Positions 41,165 to 50,893 of a DNA stretch of 64,000 nucleotides are shown here, in pieces. The stretch is taken from the NCBI RefSeq assembly GCF_014838715.1, contig NZ_CP061947.1:5508001-5572000 (forward strand). Reading direction: 5' to 3'. The notes beneath the pieces were generated by a model. It was not told where the DNA came from. It worked only from the letters and a program-made list of their open reading frames with translations, and did no database searches. The first letter of the stretch is position 1; each line of letters begins with the position of its first letter. The position numbers and the translations under genes were made by a program. This DNA comes from Algoriphagus sp. Y33. Lineage in GTDB: Bacteria; Bacteroidota; Bacteroidia; Cytophagales; Cyclobacteriaceae.

Positions 41165-42402
41165 GCAGGTACAGATTTATAATATAAGACCGAGGAGTTT
41201 TCTTCACGGATCAGGCGGTTTGCCCAAGCCATGATTTCATCTCCCTTTATATTTGATTTGTTGTCAAATTCCTCATTGTACAACTCGGGATTTCCTAACT
41301 GGGCATAGTTCGCAAGATTCATTGCCCGGTTGAGAACTTGAATGGATTCGTAAGTTTTCATGGCTTCCCCTTGATTCTTTACCTTTTGAAGCGTGTAATC
41401 GGAAACCTCGGTAGTCAGAAATTTTGAAACGACTTCGTCTAGTGCATTTTCAGCTTCTTCTGCAGATACACCGGATTCCATTTTTCCGGAGAAAATCAAT
41501 AACCCCGGATCCACAGAGCCTAGAATATATGCCCCGACTGCTGCAAATAATTTTCCGTTTTTCACTAGGGTTTGCTCCAGGAGGGAAGATTTTCCAAAGC
41601 CAATGATATCAGTAACCAAATCAGCTTCCAAATATCCCTGAGCCAATTTGGCAGGCATTTTATAGGCTTTATATAAGGCATCTGTGGGTACAGCTGCCTC
41701 TATTTTTTTGACTCTTTTGGCGGTTTGAACCGGCTCAACCGGAATGTGGAGATTAGATTTGGAAAGATTCGGGATAGGCTCAAACCATTTCTTGGACAGC
41801 CGCTCCACTTCTGCTTGAGACACTGCACCGGCTACCACCAGTACGGCATTGTCAGGTCGGTAATTTGCCTGGTAAAAGGCCCAAACATCTTCTTGTGTAT
41901 AGTTGATTATATCATCCAGATTCTGGCCGATGGTAGGCCAGCGATAGGGGTGAGAGTCAAAAGCCAAGCCCCGCAAGTGATGGAACACGTCGCCATAGGG
42001 CTGGTTGAGGTAGCGTTGCTTGTACTCTTCCATCACTACTTTCCGCTGAGTTTCTATGGTTTTCTCACTCAGTGTTAATTGTAGCATGCGGTCTGACTCC
42101 AGCCAAAAAGCTGTCTCCAGATTCGCTGCAGGAAGGGTAATGTAATAATTGGTGATGTCTGGACTGGTAAATGCATTGCAGGCACCACCAACTCGTTCAA
42201 GTTCCCGGTCAAAGACCGGAACATTGGCTGAGCTTCCAAACATCAAATGTTCGAAGAAGTGGGCAAGTCCGGTTTTACCGGGTTTTTCATTTCGGGATCC
42301 GACTTTATAAAGGAGGTTGAAAACGGCGATTTTACTGCCATGATCCTCGTGGACGATCACTTCAAGCCCGTTGTCTAGGAAAAATCTTTGGTAGGGTAGC
42401 AT
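41161..42402 (-). CDS. M16 family zinc peptidase
   Basis: A 413-residue peptidase of the pitrilysin/processing-peptidase family. The ATG at 42402 (MLPYQRFFLDNGLEVIVHED) is the family-like start. The inverted zinc motif HFFEHLMF lies at about residue 49, with the downstream Glu in the ETQRKVVMEE stretch. The C-terminal half is the second M16 domain without metal. It lacks a signal peptide and is probably cytoplasmic or a half of a two-subunit peptidase. The stop overlaps the ispF start by four bases. Confidence 0.9.
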   Translation of the reverse strand: MLPYQRFFLDNGLEVIVHEDHGSKIAVFNLLYKVGSRNEKPGKTGLAHFFEHLMFGSSANVPVFDRELERVGGACNAFTSPDITNYYITLPAANLETAFWLESDRMLQLTLSEKTIETQRKVVMEEYKQRYLNQPYGDVFHHLRGLAFDSHPYRWPTIGQNLDDIINYTQEDVWAFYQANYRPDNAVLVVAGAVSQAEVERLSKKWFEPIPNLSKSNLHIPVEPVQTAKRVKKIEAAVPTDALYKAYKMPAKLAQGYLEADLVTDIIGFGKSSLLEQTLVKNGKLFAAVGAYILGSVDPGLLIFSGKMESGVSAEEAENALDEVVSKFLTTEVSDYTLQKVKNQGEAMKTYESIQVLNRAMNLANYAQLGNPELYNEEFDNKSNIKGDEIMAWANRLIREENSSVLYYKSVPA

Positions 42403-42414
42403 AATTGTAGCTTG

Positions 42415-42422
42415 CAAAGCTA
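42415..42422 (-). promoter_or_regulatory. M16-ispF-mnmD promoter, -7 element
   Basis: On the minus strand TAGCTTTG matches TAnnTTTG, 12 bases before the M16 ATG. Confidence 0.45.
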
Positions 42423-42467
42423 AGATAATTGCCAATTTTGGCTAATCAGGGAGGCGATTTTATGTAA

Positions 42468-42500
42468 ACCTTCGTGTTAAAACTCCAGTTTAACCACAAA
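42468..42500. repeat. Dispersed intergenic element, split copy
   Basis: ACCTTCGTGTT (42468-42478) and TAACCACAAA (42491-42500) correspond to the two halves of the motif found whole at 15162..15181, separated here by 12 bases. A further inverted copy is at 2501..2520. Confidence 0.4.
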
Positions 42501-42603
42501 CAATTCCTTTGGTATAAGCATTTCTGACTTTTTGGAAAAAAAAGCGAACTTTGGAAGACTTGCCAAAGTTAGTGCTCCAATATAACCTTCAGCAAAAATC
42601 CCT

Positions 42604-44169
42604 ATGAAAAAACATTGCGTAGAACTCCATCGAACCGGACAGTTTTCACAGTTTTTTTTGGATTATTTGGGAGAGAAGAAAGAGCTAAGACCTTTTTACA
42701 GCTATTCTCCAAAGCTGGAAAGCTTTAAGGATGCTATTGAACAGAAGAGTTTTTCGCATCATAAGAGAAAGGTTTTGCTTGAAGCACTGCAGGAGCAATA
42801 CGCCAATCAGGAAGTGAGCTATGCTGTATCCGCCAATATTGAGTCGCTGGCTTCGGATTTCACATTTACGGTGACTACGGGACATCAACTAAACCTGTTT
42901 ACCGGACCGTTATACTTTATTTATAAAATTGTCTCGACGATCAACCTTGCCAAGAAATTGGCGGGGACGTATCCGAATTACAAGTTTGTGCCTGTATACT
43001 GGATGGCGACGGAGGATCATGATTTTGACGAGATAAATTACTTCAAGCTTGATGGCAAGAAATATCAGTGGAATTCAGAACAGACAGGAGCTGTGGGGGA
43101 TTTTGAATTGGATAAGGGGTTCAAGGAGTTTCTTAAGTCAGTTCCCTTTGCTCCTGAAGTATTCTTGGAAGCTTACAATACTTCCAAGACTTTATCAGAA
43201 GCAGTACGCAAGTATGTCAATTCGCTCTTCGGGGAAGAAGGGTTGGTGGTAGTGGATGGTGATAATACTGCATTGAAAAGAGAATTTTCTGAAGTAATTC
43301 TCTCGGATTTGTTTGAGCATAAGCCCTTTGAGAAAGCGACTAAGGTTACGAAGGAATTGGAGGAATTAGGTTATAGTAGTCAGATATTTCCACGCGAGAT
43401 CAATTTTTTCTATCTGGACAAAGGTATTAGGGAGCGTATTGAAAAGACAGAATCCGGTTTTGGTGTGGTGAATACTGAGTTGCGCTTTACAGATGAAGAA
43501 ATGAGAGCGTTAGTAGAAGAGCATCCCGGGCGATTTAGTCCGAATGTGGTATTGCGTCCTTTGTATCAAGAGGTGATTCTGCCAAATCTTGCTTATTTGG
43601 GTGGACCTGCGGAGGTAGTGTATTGGCTCCAGTTGAAGGATGTTTTTGGTCATTTTGGAGTTCCTTTTCCTGTATTGTTACCACGTAATTTTGCTTTGCT
43701 TCTCAGTGGGAAAGTGCAGCGTAAAATGAAGCAACTGAACTGGGGAGTGGAAGATCTTTTTGTTGATTTGGATCAGTGGAAAAATACGTTTGTAAAGTCA
43801 GAAGCCAGTATGGATATTGAATTGGCTGAGCAGAAAGAGGTGATTTCTGCTCTTTTTGATGCAAAAGGAAAGGAGGCGGGACATCTGGAGAAGGGTTTGG
43901 AAAATGCCTTTGAAGCAGGCAAGGTCCGCTCATTGAAGATTATTGATCAGATGGTGAGCAAACTCCGAAAGGCAGAGGAGCGTAGGTTGCATACACAGAT
44001 CGCACGTGCCTGTTGTATTCAGGAGTCGGTGAAGCCGGGAGGCAGCCCACAGGAGCGGGTCGTGAATATGATGCAGTTTTACCTGAGCAACCCTGATTTG
44101 ATCTCCGAGCTTTTAGACTGCTTTGATCCATTGGATTTTAGAATGATGGTATTGGCCCATGAGTCTTGA
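42604..44169 (+). CDS. bshC: Putative cysteine ligase BshC (bacillithiol synthesis)
   Basis: A 521-residue protein matching the BshC family that joins cysteine to glucosaminyl-malate in the last step of bacillithiol synthesis. The Rossmann-like core contains VTTGHQLNLFTGPLYF, PVYWMATEDHDFDEIN and LRPLYQEVILPNLAYLGGP, all conserved. A coiled-coil region lies near residues 415-470. Bacillithiol occurs in many Bacteroidota as well as Firmicutes. The fau gene overlaps its end by 11 bases. Confidence 0.92.
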   Translation: MKKHCVELHRTGQFSQFFLDYLGEKKELRPFYSYSPKLESFKDAIEQKSFSHHKRKVLLEALQEQYANQEVSYAVSANIESLASDFTFTVTTGHQLNLFTGPLYFIYKIVSTINLAKKLAGTYPNYKFVPVYWMATEDHDFDEINYFKLDGKKYQWNSEQTGAVGDFELDKGFKEFLKSVPFAPEVFLEAYNTSKTLSEAVRKYVNSLFGEEGLVVVDGDNTALKREFSEVILSDLFEHKPFEKATKVTKELEELGYSSQIFPREINFFYLDKGIRERIEKTESGFGVVNTELRFTDEEMRALVEEHPGRFSPNVVLRPLYQEVILPNLAYLGGPAEVVYWLQLKDVFGHFGVPFPVLLPRNFALLLSGKVQRKMKQLNWGVEDLFVDLDQWKNTFVKSEASMDIELAEQKEVISALFDAKGKEAGHLEKGLENAFEAGKVRSLKIIDQMVSKLRKAEERRLHTQIARACCIQESVKPGGSPQERVVNMMQFYLSNPDLISELLDCFDPLDFRMMVLAHES

Positions 44170-44731
44170 TAAACATCAGCTAAGAATTTTTTATAAAGGC
44201 CTTCGAGCAGCATTGACTGAGGAGGAATTGGAGAAGAAATCTCTTCAGATTACTTGCCGTGTGATGGCTTTTTTGAGTAAAAGAGAGGAACTCAAACATT
44301 TTCATTTGTTTTTTCCTATTCCCAGACATCGGGAGATCAATACTTATCCTATCAAAGCTTATCTGGAAAATAGGGGGAGTACCATTTATACCTCTAGAGT
44401 CGGGGCAGATACACTTTTTTTAGAGACTTTGCTTTTAAAGCCGTATACGAAGTTTCAATTGGATAAATGGGGCATTCCCGTTCCCGAAGATTTTGAGTTG
44501 GTATCCAGCAAGTCGATCCAAGTGGTTTTTGTGCCATTGTTGGCTTTTGATCAATACGGTAATAGGATAGGTTTTGGCAAGGGATATTACGATGTTTTTT
44601 TGGATTCCTTAGACCATTCGGTTTTGAAGATCGGATTGAGTTTTTTTTCGGCTGAATCGGGTATTCCGTCCGAATTGCATGATATCCCCCTTGATTATTG
44701 CATTACCCCGGAAAATATCATTACTTTTTGA
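44159..44731 (+). CDS. fau: 5-formyltetrahydrofolate cyclo-ligase
   Basis: A 190-residue MTHFS/YgfA protein converting 5-formyl-THF to 5,10-methenyl-THF with ATP. The family signatures are HLFFPIPRHREINTYPI, FVPLLAFDQYGNRIGFGKGYY with the Mg/ATP-binding Asp, and the C-terminal IPLDYCITPENII. It starts inside the bshC coding region and is co-transcribed. Confidence 0.92.
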   Translation: MSLDKHQLRIFYKGLRAALTEEELEKKSLQITCRVMAFLSKREELKHFHLFFPIPRHREINTYPIKAYLENRGSTIYTSRVGADTLFLETLLLKPYTKFQLDKWGIPVPEDFELVSSKSIQVVFVPLLAFDQYGNRIGFGKGYYDVFLDSLDHSVLKIGLSFFSAESGIPSELHDIPLDYCITPENIITF

Positions 44732-44754
44732 TCAGTTATTAAATTGATTATTTC

Positions 44755-45252
44755 ATGCGGTTTATTTTCTTGGCGACAGTCGCTGTATTTTCTCTTGTGT
44801 TTTCATCTGCTGTAGATTGTATGGCGCAGATGCGGGATTACAATACTATGATTGGAATTACAGGCGGAACCAATATTGGCGGGACTGTAAAGCAGTTTGT
44901 TTCTGAGGAAGGAGCTGTTGACCTTCTTGTCTATAGAAGGTGGAAGGGCTGGGTTGCGGCGGCGTTGTACGAACATCACATGGATATTAGAGAATTCAGA
45001 GGGCTTGAATGGTACGTTGGGGGAGGGGCTCATTATGGCATGTGGCAAGACGGAAAGGGAGAGCCTCCATGGGTGGATAAGATAGATCAAGACTACAATG
45101 CCTACGGCATTGACGCGATAGTAGGATTGGAATACAACATCAACAGAAGTAGTTTCTATGTAGGTCTTTATTGGAAGCCTGCCTATAATTTCACCAACTT
45201 CACGAAGTTTTGGGAGGACGAAGCGGCCTTTACGCTTAGATATGCGCTTTAA
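44755..45252 (+). CDS. Hypothetical outer-membrane barrel or secreted protein
   Basis: A 165-residue exported protein with signal peptide (RFIFLATVAVFSLVFSS, cleaved after CMAQ). The mature part has amphipathic strands (MIGITGGTNIGGTVKQF, WYVGGGAHYGMW, IDAIVGLEYNIN, FYVGLYWKP) and ends AFTLRYAL, as in small porin-like barrels of Bacteroidota. Function unknown. It is 23 bases after fau and may share its transcript. Confidence 0.7.
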   Translation: MRFIFLATVAVFSLVFSSAVDCMAQMRDYNTMIGITGGTNIGGTVKQFVSEEGAVDLLVYRRWKGWVAAALYEHHMDIREFRGLEWYVGGGAHYGMWQDGKGEPPWVDKIDQDYNAYGIDAIVGLEYNINRSSFYVGLYWKPAYNFTNFTKFWEDEAAFTLRYAL

Positions 45253-45396
45253 ATAAAGGCATCGAGGCTGTTGGATAAAGGCCGGGATAGATTTAAATGA
45301 CGCCTTTCAGTAGAACTACCACTTTAGAGGTAGTCTTTGGTAATGGTCTTTTGACTAGCAGCATAAATTACTTCCGGTAAGCGACTCAGACATTTT

Positions 45397-46092
45397 CTAC
45401 TTTAAAGTAGGCTGTATAATATGCGATCTGATTCCCATTACAATCATAAGTTGGGCGATGGCATAAGTGCCCATAACGATAATTCCTGCATCCGGAATTG
45501 GCTGGTAGAATTTGTCCAACGCAATAACGCCATTGGAGACAAAGAATAGGCAGGCTCCGATAAACACTTGCCAAAAAGAAGCCGGATTGCATTTTCCAAA
45601 CCGCTCCCGAGCTGTGGTAAGCATGCTTACAATGAGGATGATATACACGATCACCGGGGTTTTATATGCTCCCAGATTGGGATTGATCATATAAAAAGTG
45701 AAAGCGGCCAAGAAATAAATTGGCAGGTTGATGAAGAAGGTTTTTATGAAATTCACATTCAGAATAGACTCCGAGGCTTTTTGGGCTACTTTGAATCCGA
45801 TAATATAGCAGACATGCACTAGTAGGAAGGCACCGATTCCATAGATAAAAAGATGGTCCCATAATAGTAGAATGTCGCCGAGCAGGGAGAAAATTAAAGC
45901 TCCAATTATTGCTTTTACCAGTAAAGTGCTGGAAATAGGTTTAGTAATGTGGTAGAAATAGCTAATTAACCCTGCAATTATCAAAGGTTTGGAATAAAAT
46001 CGAAGGTCTTGCTTCTGCTCTATTATAAAGGCAATATCAGTAAGGGTAGCGAATAAAAATAGGTATAGCCACAGTATATTTTTCTTTTTCAA
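45397..46092 (-). CDS. Lysoplasmalogenase, YhhN family
   Basis: A 231-residue membrane protein with about eight hydrophobic segments, the size of the YhhN/TMEM86 family, which cleaves the vinyl ether of lysoplasmalogens. Conserved residues lie in GALIFSLLGDILLLW and GACLFFVSNGVIALDKF, the likely active-site Asp motifs. The start codon is TTG at 46092, since no ATG lies before the first helix. Activity in this species is inferred. Confidence 0.85.
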   Translation of the reverse strand: MKKKNILWLYLFLFATLTDIAFIIEQKQDLRFYSKPLIIAGLISYFYHITKPISSTLLVKAIIGALIFSLLGDILLLWDHLFIYGIGAFLLVHVCYIIGFKVAQKASESILNVNFIKTFFINLPIYFLAAFTFYMINPNLGAYKTPVIVYIILIVSMLTTARERFGKCNPASFWQVFIGACLFFVSNGVIALDKFYQPIPDAGIIVMGTYAIAQLMIVMGIRSHIIQPTLK

Positions 46093-46441
46093 GGTGTTAT
46101 AAATTTTGGGGGATTGGAAATATAATGGGTAAAAGTTTGAGCTGAAATCTTTTTACCAACATTAATTTGGTGAAAACTTGTCTTAACAATTTGATAATGG
46201 TCAGGGCTAATCTTAGAATATTCTTCCAATTTAGGGGCGTTTTACATGATCAGAAGTATGTCAAACATATTTTTTGCATTTAAAACAGAATAATATTCAC
46301 CTTTCTTTGTTAACAAATTGTTAAAAATTGTGAAATTTGGGGAGTAAAATTTAACGGTAAGTACCCTTACAAGCAAAAAGGTGAATTTACCTTTGCTGTT
46401 GAAATTTATTTCGAACCAATTTATATCAAAACGTACAAATT
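46093..46441. other. Divergent intergenic region before the Oar-like receptor
   Basis: AT-rich, no gene seen. It contains short palindromic words (for example TTGTTAACAA near 46311) and a promoter element at 46388. Confidence 0.6.
46388..46395 (+). promoter_or_regulatory. Oar-like receptor promoter, -7 element
   Basis: TACCTTTG matches TAnnTTTG, 46 bases before the ATG. No canonical -33 TTG is seen. Confidence 0.5.
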
Positions 46442-49400
46442 ATGAGGCAAAATTTACTTAAAAGTCTTAGTGTATTGTTTCTTATGGTCCTGAGCTCAGG
46501 ATTGTTGATGGCACAGGGTGTTACTTCTGCGAATATGCAGGGCACTGTGACGGAGGCAAGTGGAGAAACTTTACCCGGAGCCAATGTTGTGGCGACCCAC
46601 GTACCTTCAGGTACCCGTTATGGTTCTGTCAGTGATTTGGATGGTCGGTTTGTTTTACCCAACTTAAGAGTGGGCGGACCATACACTGTTACTATTTCAT
46701 TTGTGGGATATGAGAATCGATCTTATGAAGGGATAGTTTTGGGATTGGGACAGACCTATTCACTCAATGCAGTTTTGTCTGACGGTGTAGAGCTTGAAAC
46801 CGTTGAGGTATTGGGCAGTAGCAGTGGTGTGATGAATTCAGATCGTACCGGTGCTGCCACTAACATAGGAAATCAACAATTATCGGATCTTCCTTCTATT
46901 TCAAGAAGTGTAAATGACTTCGTAAGACTTACGCCTCAGGCTTCTACAGCTGGAAGTGGTGTTTCCTTTGGTGGCCAAAACAACAGATACAACCAATTTG
47001 CTATTGATGGAACGGTAAACAATGATGTTTTTGGTCTTGCAGGAAATGGTACAAACGGTGGTCAAACAGGAGTTAATCCGATCTCATTGGATGCAATTGA
47101 TGAAGTGCAGGTGGTAATTGCTCCGTATGATGTGAAGCTAGGTGGATTCACCGGTGGCGGTATTAACGCAGTAACCAGATCAGGGACAAATAGTTTTGAA
47201 GGCTCTGTTTTCTATTTTGGGAATAATCAAAACCTCGTAGGTAAAAGCCCAAATGAAGCTAGAACCAAATTGGATGATTATACAGACTATCAAGCGGGTT
47301 TCAGATTGGGCGGCCCGATCATTAAGAACAAATTGTTCTTCTTTGTAAACGGTGAAGTCACCAGAAATTCCTCCCCTGTTCTTTTTGACCCGACTAGTGC
47401 ATCAGGAGGTTCTAATATTACGGTAGATGAGCTAGATAGAGCCCAGTCTGTTGCCCAAAGGTTAGGATATGATCCAGGATCTTATGGAGCATACAGTAGC
47501 AGTCAGAGTTCTGAGAAGTTTTTTGCCAGATTGGACTGGAATGTAAACGATAAAAATAAGATTACCTTAAGGCACTCCTATGTGTATGGAGAGCAAATTA
47601 GTATTTCTAGAAGCCCTAATGCTGTAAACTTTTTCAATAGCGGCATCTTCTTCCCATCTACTACAAATACATCTGTATTTGAATGGACAAGTAGGTTAAG
47701 CAATAACATGTCCAATGAATTGCGTATCGGATATACTACTGTAAGGGATGATAGAAACCCTTTGGGGTCTCCTTTCCCGGCTGTTAATATCAGATTGTCA
47801 GGTGGACGTTCTATCAATATGGGGTCTGAGGCTTTCTCGGTAGCAAATCAGTTGGATCAGGATGTGTTTACCGTTACGGATAACTTTACTGTCTATAAGG
47901 GAAAGCATACCTTGACATTCGGTACACATAATGAGTTCTATTCTACTTACAACTTATTTATCAGACAGAATTATGGAGCTTATTCCTACTATTCATTGGA
48001 GGATTGGGAGACAGTAGGTACAGCTGATGAGGTGTTGCCAAGAAGTTATGACTATTCTTATTCCAGAACTGATAATCCTCAGCAAGGAGCAGAATTCAAT
48101 GCTTTCCAGTTGGGTTTTTATGCACAGGATGAATATCAATGGAAGCCAAATGTGAAAATTACGGCCGGAATAAGATTGGATATTCCAACATTTTCTGATA
48201 AGCCTTCTGTCAATACAGCTTTTAACAGTGACTTTGCAGAGTCTGGAGTGGCTACGGATCAAGTGCCGGGATCTCAATTGATGGTTTCACCTAGAGTTGG
48301 TTTCAACTGGGATGTGAATGATGATGGGAAAACTCAAGTTAGAGGTGGATTAGGACTATTTACCGGACGTGTTCCTTTTGTATGGATATCTAACCAATAC
48401 ACCAATACAGGGAATGAATTTGGTAGAGTAGCATTGTTTAGAAGTTCAGAAACTTCTACGGGGGATTACCCCGACGGATTTAATTTTCAGCCAGATCCAT
48501 TCAATCAAGCAGATGCTGCTGATGTAGGAAAATCTTTGGGTGTGTCTGAAATTAATGTAACTGACAAGGATTTTAAATTTCCTCAGGTATTCAGAGCAAA
48601 TGCTGCAATCGATCATGTATTGCCTGGCGGAATTATCGGTACATTCGAAGCGATATACACAAAAAACCTTAAGAATATTGATTTTAAAAACCTCAATAAG
48701 CTAGAAGATGGAACTTTGTCAGGAGCTGATGACAGAATTTACTTCGATAGAAATTACGCAAATTCGGATTATAACGATGTGATCTTGTTGACAAACACAA
48801 ACAAGGGCTTTGCATATAACTTGACAGCTCAGTTGCAGAAGAGCTTCGAATCCGGTCTTACTTCAAGTGTAGCTTATACTTATGGAAGATCAAAAGATGT
48901 TAACGGTGGTACCTCTAGCCAAGCGTTCTCCAACTGGAGATATGTAGAGCAGGTCAATGGAGGAAATAACGCAGAAATAGGCTTTGCGGATTTTGATGTT
49001 AGATCTAGAGTAGTTGCTTCATTGGGTTATAAGATCCAATATACCGGTGGATCTGCCACAACTGTTTCTGCCTTCTATAATGGGCAGTCAGGTATTCCTT
49101 TCTCTTATGTTGTCAATGGTGATTTGAATAACGATAGAACTTTCGGGAATGATTTGATTTACATCCCCGCCTCTAGAAATGAAATTCAGTTTGTCGGCAC
49201 GCAGGCTGAGCAAGATGCACAATGGAATGCATTCAATGCATACATTGAAAATGATAAGTATTTAAGTGAAAACAGAGGGGGCTACGCTGAAAGAAACTCT
49301 AACAGACTGCCTTGGACAAATCAATTGGATGTTCGTTTGATGCATGAAATCAAGTTGAATACAAAAGACGAAACTAATCATAGACTGACCTTTACTTTTG

Positions 49401-49630
49401 ATGTCATGAATTTGGGTAATCTTATTAATCAAGAATGGGGTAGACAGTATGGTATAAGCAACAATGCGTTCTCTGTGATAGATTTAGACCGAGTTGATGT
49501 TAATGGATCCACCAGAACTCCTGTGTATGAATATACTGGATCAGGATTAAATGACGGGAAGCCATATTTTGTCAGTGATTTTCTTTCAAGATGGAGAGGA
49601 CAAATCGGTATCAGATATACATTTGATTAA
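46442..49630 (+). CDS. TonB-dependent receptor, Oar-like
   Basis: A 1062-residue outer-membrane protein of the Oar family. It has a signal peptide (LLKSLSVLFLMVLSSGLLMAQ), a carboxypeptidase-regulatory-like domain at about 25-120 (GTVTEASGETLPGANVVAT), a plug domain (NRYNQFAIDGTVNNDVFGL, IDEVQVVIAPYDVKLGGFTG) and a large barrel ending IGIRYTFD with terminal Phe-Asp. GINAVTRSGTNSFEGS is the typical Oar motif. Oar-type proteins move large substrates or act in protease export and development; the ligand here is unknown. A terminator follows. Confidence 0.93.
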   Translation: MRQNLLKSLSVLFLMVLSSGLLMAQGVTSANMQGTVTEASGETLPGANVVATHVPSGTRYGSVSDLDGRFVLPNLRVGGPYTVTISFVGYENRSYEGIVLGLGQTYSLNAVLSDGVELETVEVLGSSSGVMNSDRTGAATNIGNQQLSDLPSISRSVNDFVRLTPQASTAGSGVSFGGQNNRYNQFAIDGTVNNDVFGLAGNGTNGGQTGVNPISLDAIDEVQVVIAPYDVKLGGFTGGGINAVTRSGTNSFEGSVFYFGNNQNLVGKSPNEARTKLDDYTDYQAGFRLGGPIIKNKLFFFVNGEVTRNSSPVLFDPTSASGGSNITVDELDRAQSVAQRLGYDPGSYGAYSSSQSSEKFFARLDWNVNDKNKITLRHSYVYGEQISISRSPNAVNFFNSGIFFPSTTNTSVFEWTSRLSNNMSNELRIGYTTVRDDRNPLGSPFPAVNIRLSGGRSINMGSEAFSVANQLDQDVFTVTDNFTVYKGKHTLTFGTHNEFYSTYNLFIRQNYGAYSYYSLEDWETVGTADEVLPRSYDYSYSRTDNPQQGAEFNAFQLGFYAQDEYQWKPNVKITAGIRLDIPTFSDKPSVNTAFNSDFAESGVATDQVPGSQLMVSPRVGFNWDVNDDGKTQVRGGLGLFTGRVPFVWISNQYTNTGNEFGRVALFRSSETSTGDYPDGFNFQPDPFNQADAADVGKSLGVSEINVTDKDFKFPQVFRANAAIDHVLPGGIIGTFEAIYTKNLKNIDFKNLNKLEDGTLSGADDRIYFDRNYANSDYNDVILLTNTNKGFAYNLTAQLQKSFESGLTSSVAYTYGRSKDVNGGTSSQAFSNWRYVEQVNGGNNAEIGFADFDVRSRVVASLGYKIQYTGGSATTVSAFYNGQSGIPFSYVVNGDLNNDRTFGNDLIYIPASRNEIQFVGTQAEQDAQWNAFNAYIENDKYLSENRGGYAERNSNRLPWTNQLDVRLMHEIKLNTKDETNHRLTFTFDVMNLGNLINQEWGRQYGISNNAFSVIDLDRVDVNGSTRTPVYEYTGSGLNDGKPYFVSDFLSRWRGQIGIRYTFD

Positions 49631-49651
49631 TCGTAATATTTTCCAATAGTT

Positions 49652-49682
49652 AAAAAGCATCCCTTTTCGGGGATGCTTTTTT
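49652..49682 (+). terminator. Intrinsic terminator of the Oar-like gene
   Basis: AAAAAGCATCCC, a short loop, GGGATGCTTTTTT; T run follows. Confidence 0.9.
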
Positions 49683-49854
49683 GTTGTATAAGAATGCAAT
49701 TATGCATCCGATGTTACTTTGGGCGGTTGGATTTAATTTCATTTAAAATTATTCTTAGTTTGAAAGAAGGTAATATTTTATGTATATCCGCTTTTCTGGC
49801 AGTAAAGAGACTAAAGCATTATAGGATTTGGAAAACACTAGCGCCGAGGCCACT

Positions 49855-49882
49855 TCGGTCTTCTGTCATCGGTCTTCCTGCC
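49855..49882. repeat. Heptanucleotide tandem repeat
   Basis: Four consecutive 7-base units read TCGGTCT, TCTGTCA, TCGGTCT and TCCTGCC. The period is the same as in the repeat at 11964 but the unit differs. Confidence 0.55.
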
Positions 49883-50041
49883 GTTACACCAAAGAAAATG
49901 AGGCTACTGGTATCATTGCGGATAATCATATAATATTTTTTGAGATGTCTACGAAGTGCCTTCAGCATCCTCTTTTTTTTCCATTGATAGTGGAGATTCG
50001 CCACCAGTAAGTTTTATTGCTTTTTACTGCTTATTCTAAGT

Positions 50042-50049
50042 TATTTTTG
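50042..50049 (+). promoter_or_regulatory. Promoter of the hydrolase-RND operon, -7 element
   Basis: TATTTTTG matches TAnnTTTG. TTG at 50017-50019 is 22 bases upstream, slightly too far for the ideal spacing. Confidence 0.4.
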
Positions 50050-50090
50050 TAATCTGACAACCTTAAGAATGATCCCAAGGTTAACCTATC

Positions 50091-50873
50091 ATGTTGTACT
50101 ACAAAATATTCTCTCATTCGGTGAGTAAGGAATGGGTCGTGTTTATACATGGGGCTGGAGGATCGTCTGCGGTGTGGTTTAAGCAGCTTAAGGATTTCAG
50201 AGAAAAGTACAATCTTCTTTTGGTTGATCTTCGCGGGCACGGCAAGTCTGCCGATCTCCCTCAGGCAATTTATAACGAGGAATATACTTTTGAAACGGTC
50301 ACACTAGATGTGGTTGAAGTTCTTGACCATCTGGAAATCCCGCCTGCCCATTTTATGGGGGTGTCATTGGGGACGATAATTGTGCGTCAATTGGCAGAGC
50401 TTGAGCAATGGCGGGTTAAATCACTTGTGTTGGCAGGAGCGGTCACGCGATTGACCACTCAGTCCAGAATATTGGTCTCCTTGGGGAGCGCATTTAAGCG
50501 TGTGATCCCCTATATGTGGCTTTACAGACTGTTTGCTTTTGTGATCATGCCCAGAAAGCAGCATGCAGAGTCAAGAAATATATTTGTCAGGGAAGCACAA
50601 AAGCTGTGTCAAAAGGAATTTATCAGGTGGTTTCAGTTGACAAAGGGGATTAATCCGCTTCTTCAATACTTCAAGGAATCCGATCTTGGGATCCCCACGT
50701 TGTATGTGATGGGAGATCAGGATGTAATGTTTCTGGAACCCGTAAAGAATGTAATTAAAACACACAAAACCTCAGTTCTAACTATTTTGGAAAAATGCGG
50801 CCATGTAGTGAATGTGGAAAGACCCAGGGAGTTTAACCGGATTTCACTCGCATTTATCCAAAACCAAACCTAA
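50091..50873 (+). CDS. Alpha/beta hydrolase
   Basis: A 260-residue alpha/beta-hydrolase-fold protein. The oxyanion motif is VVFIHGAGGSSAVW, the nucleophile elbow GVSLGTI holds the Ser (about residue 96), the Asp lies in GDQDVMF and the His in CGHVVNVERP. There is no signal peptide, so it acts in the cytoplasm; the substrate is unknown. It starts a row of four plus-strand genes leading into an RND efflux system, with only 20 bases to the adaptor gene. Confidence 0.9.
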   Translation: MLYYKIFSHSVSKEWVVFIHGAGGSSAVWFKQLKDFREKYNLLLVDLRGHGKSADLPQAIYNEEYTFETVTLDVVEVLDHLEIPPAHFMGVSLGTIIVRQLAELEQWRVKSLVLAGAVTRLTTQSRILVSLGSAFKRVIPYMWLYRLFAFVIMPRKQHAESRNIFVREAQKLCQKEFIRWFQLTKGINPLLQYFKESDLGIPTLYVMGDQDVMFLEPVKNVIKTHKTSVLTILEKCGHVVNVERPREFNRISLAFIQNQT

Positions 50874-50893
50874 AAAGCCTATCACTTTTCTAC

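Larger units (their letters stand above)
49631..50090. other. Intergenic region with terminator and heptad repeat
   Basis: It holds the receptor terminator, a 7-bp-periodic repeat (49855..49882) and a promoter-like TATTTTTG (50042..50049) for the hydrolase gene. Short frames on both strands (such as 49819..50004, minus) appear to be chance. Confidence 0.6.

Noticed and set aside
45397..45410. CTACTTTAAAGTAG palindrome at the end of the lysoplasmalogenase gene
   Set aside because: It lies within the final codons with no T run, so it is most likely incidental.
49819..50004. 61-codon minus-strand frame
   Set aside because: It runs through the heptanucleotide repeat and has no recognisable domain.
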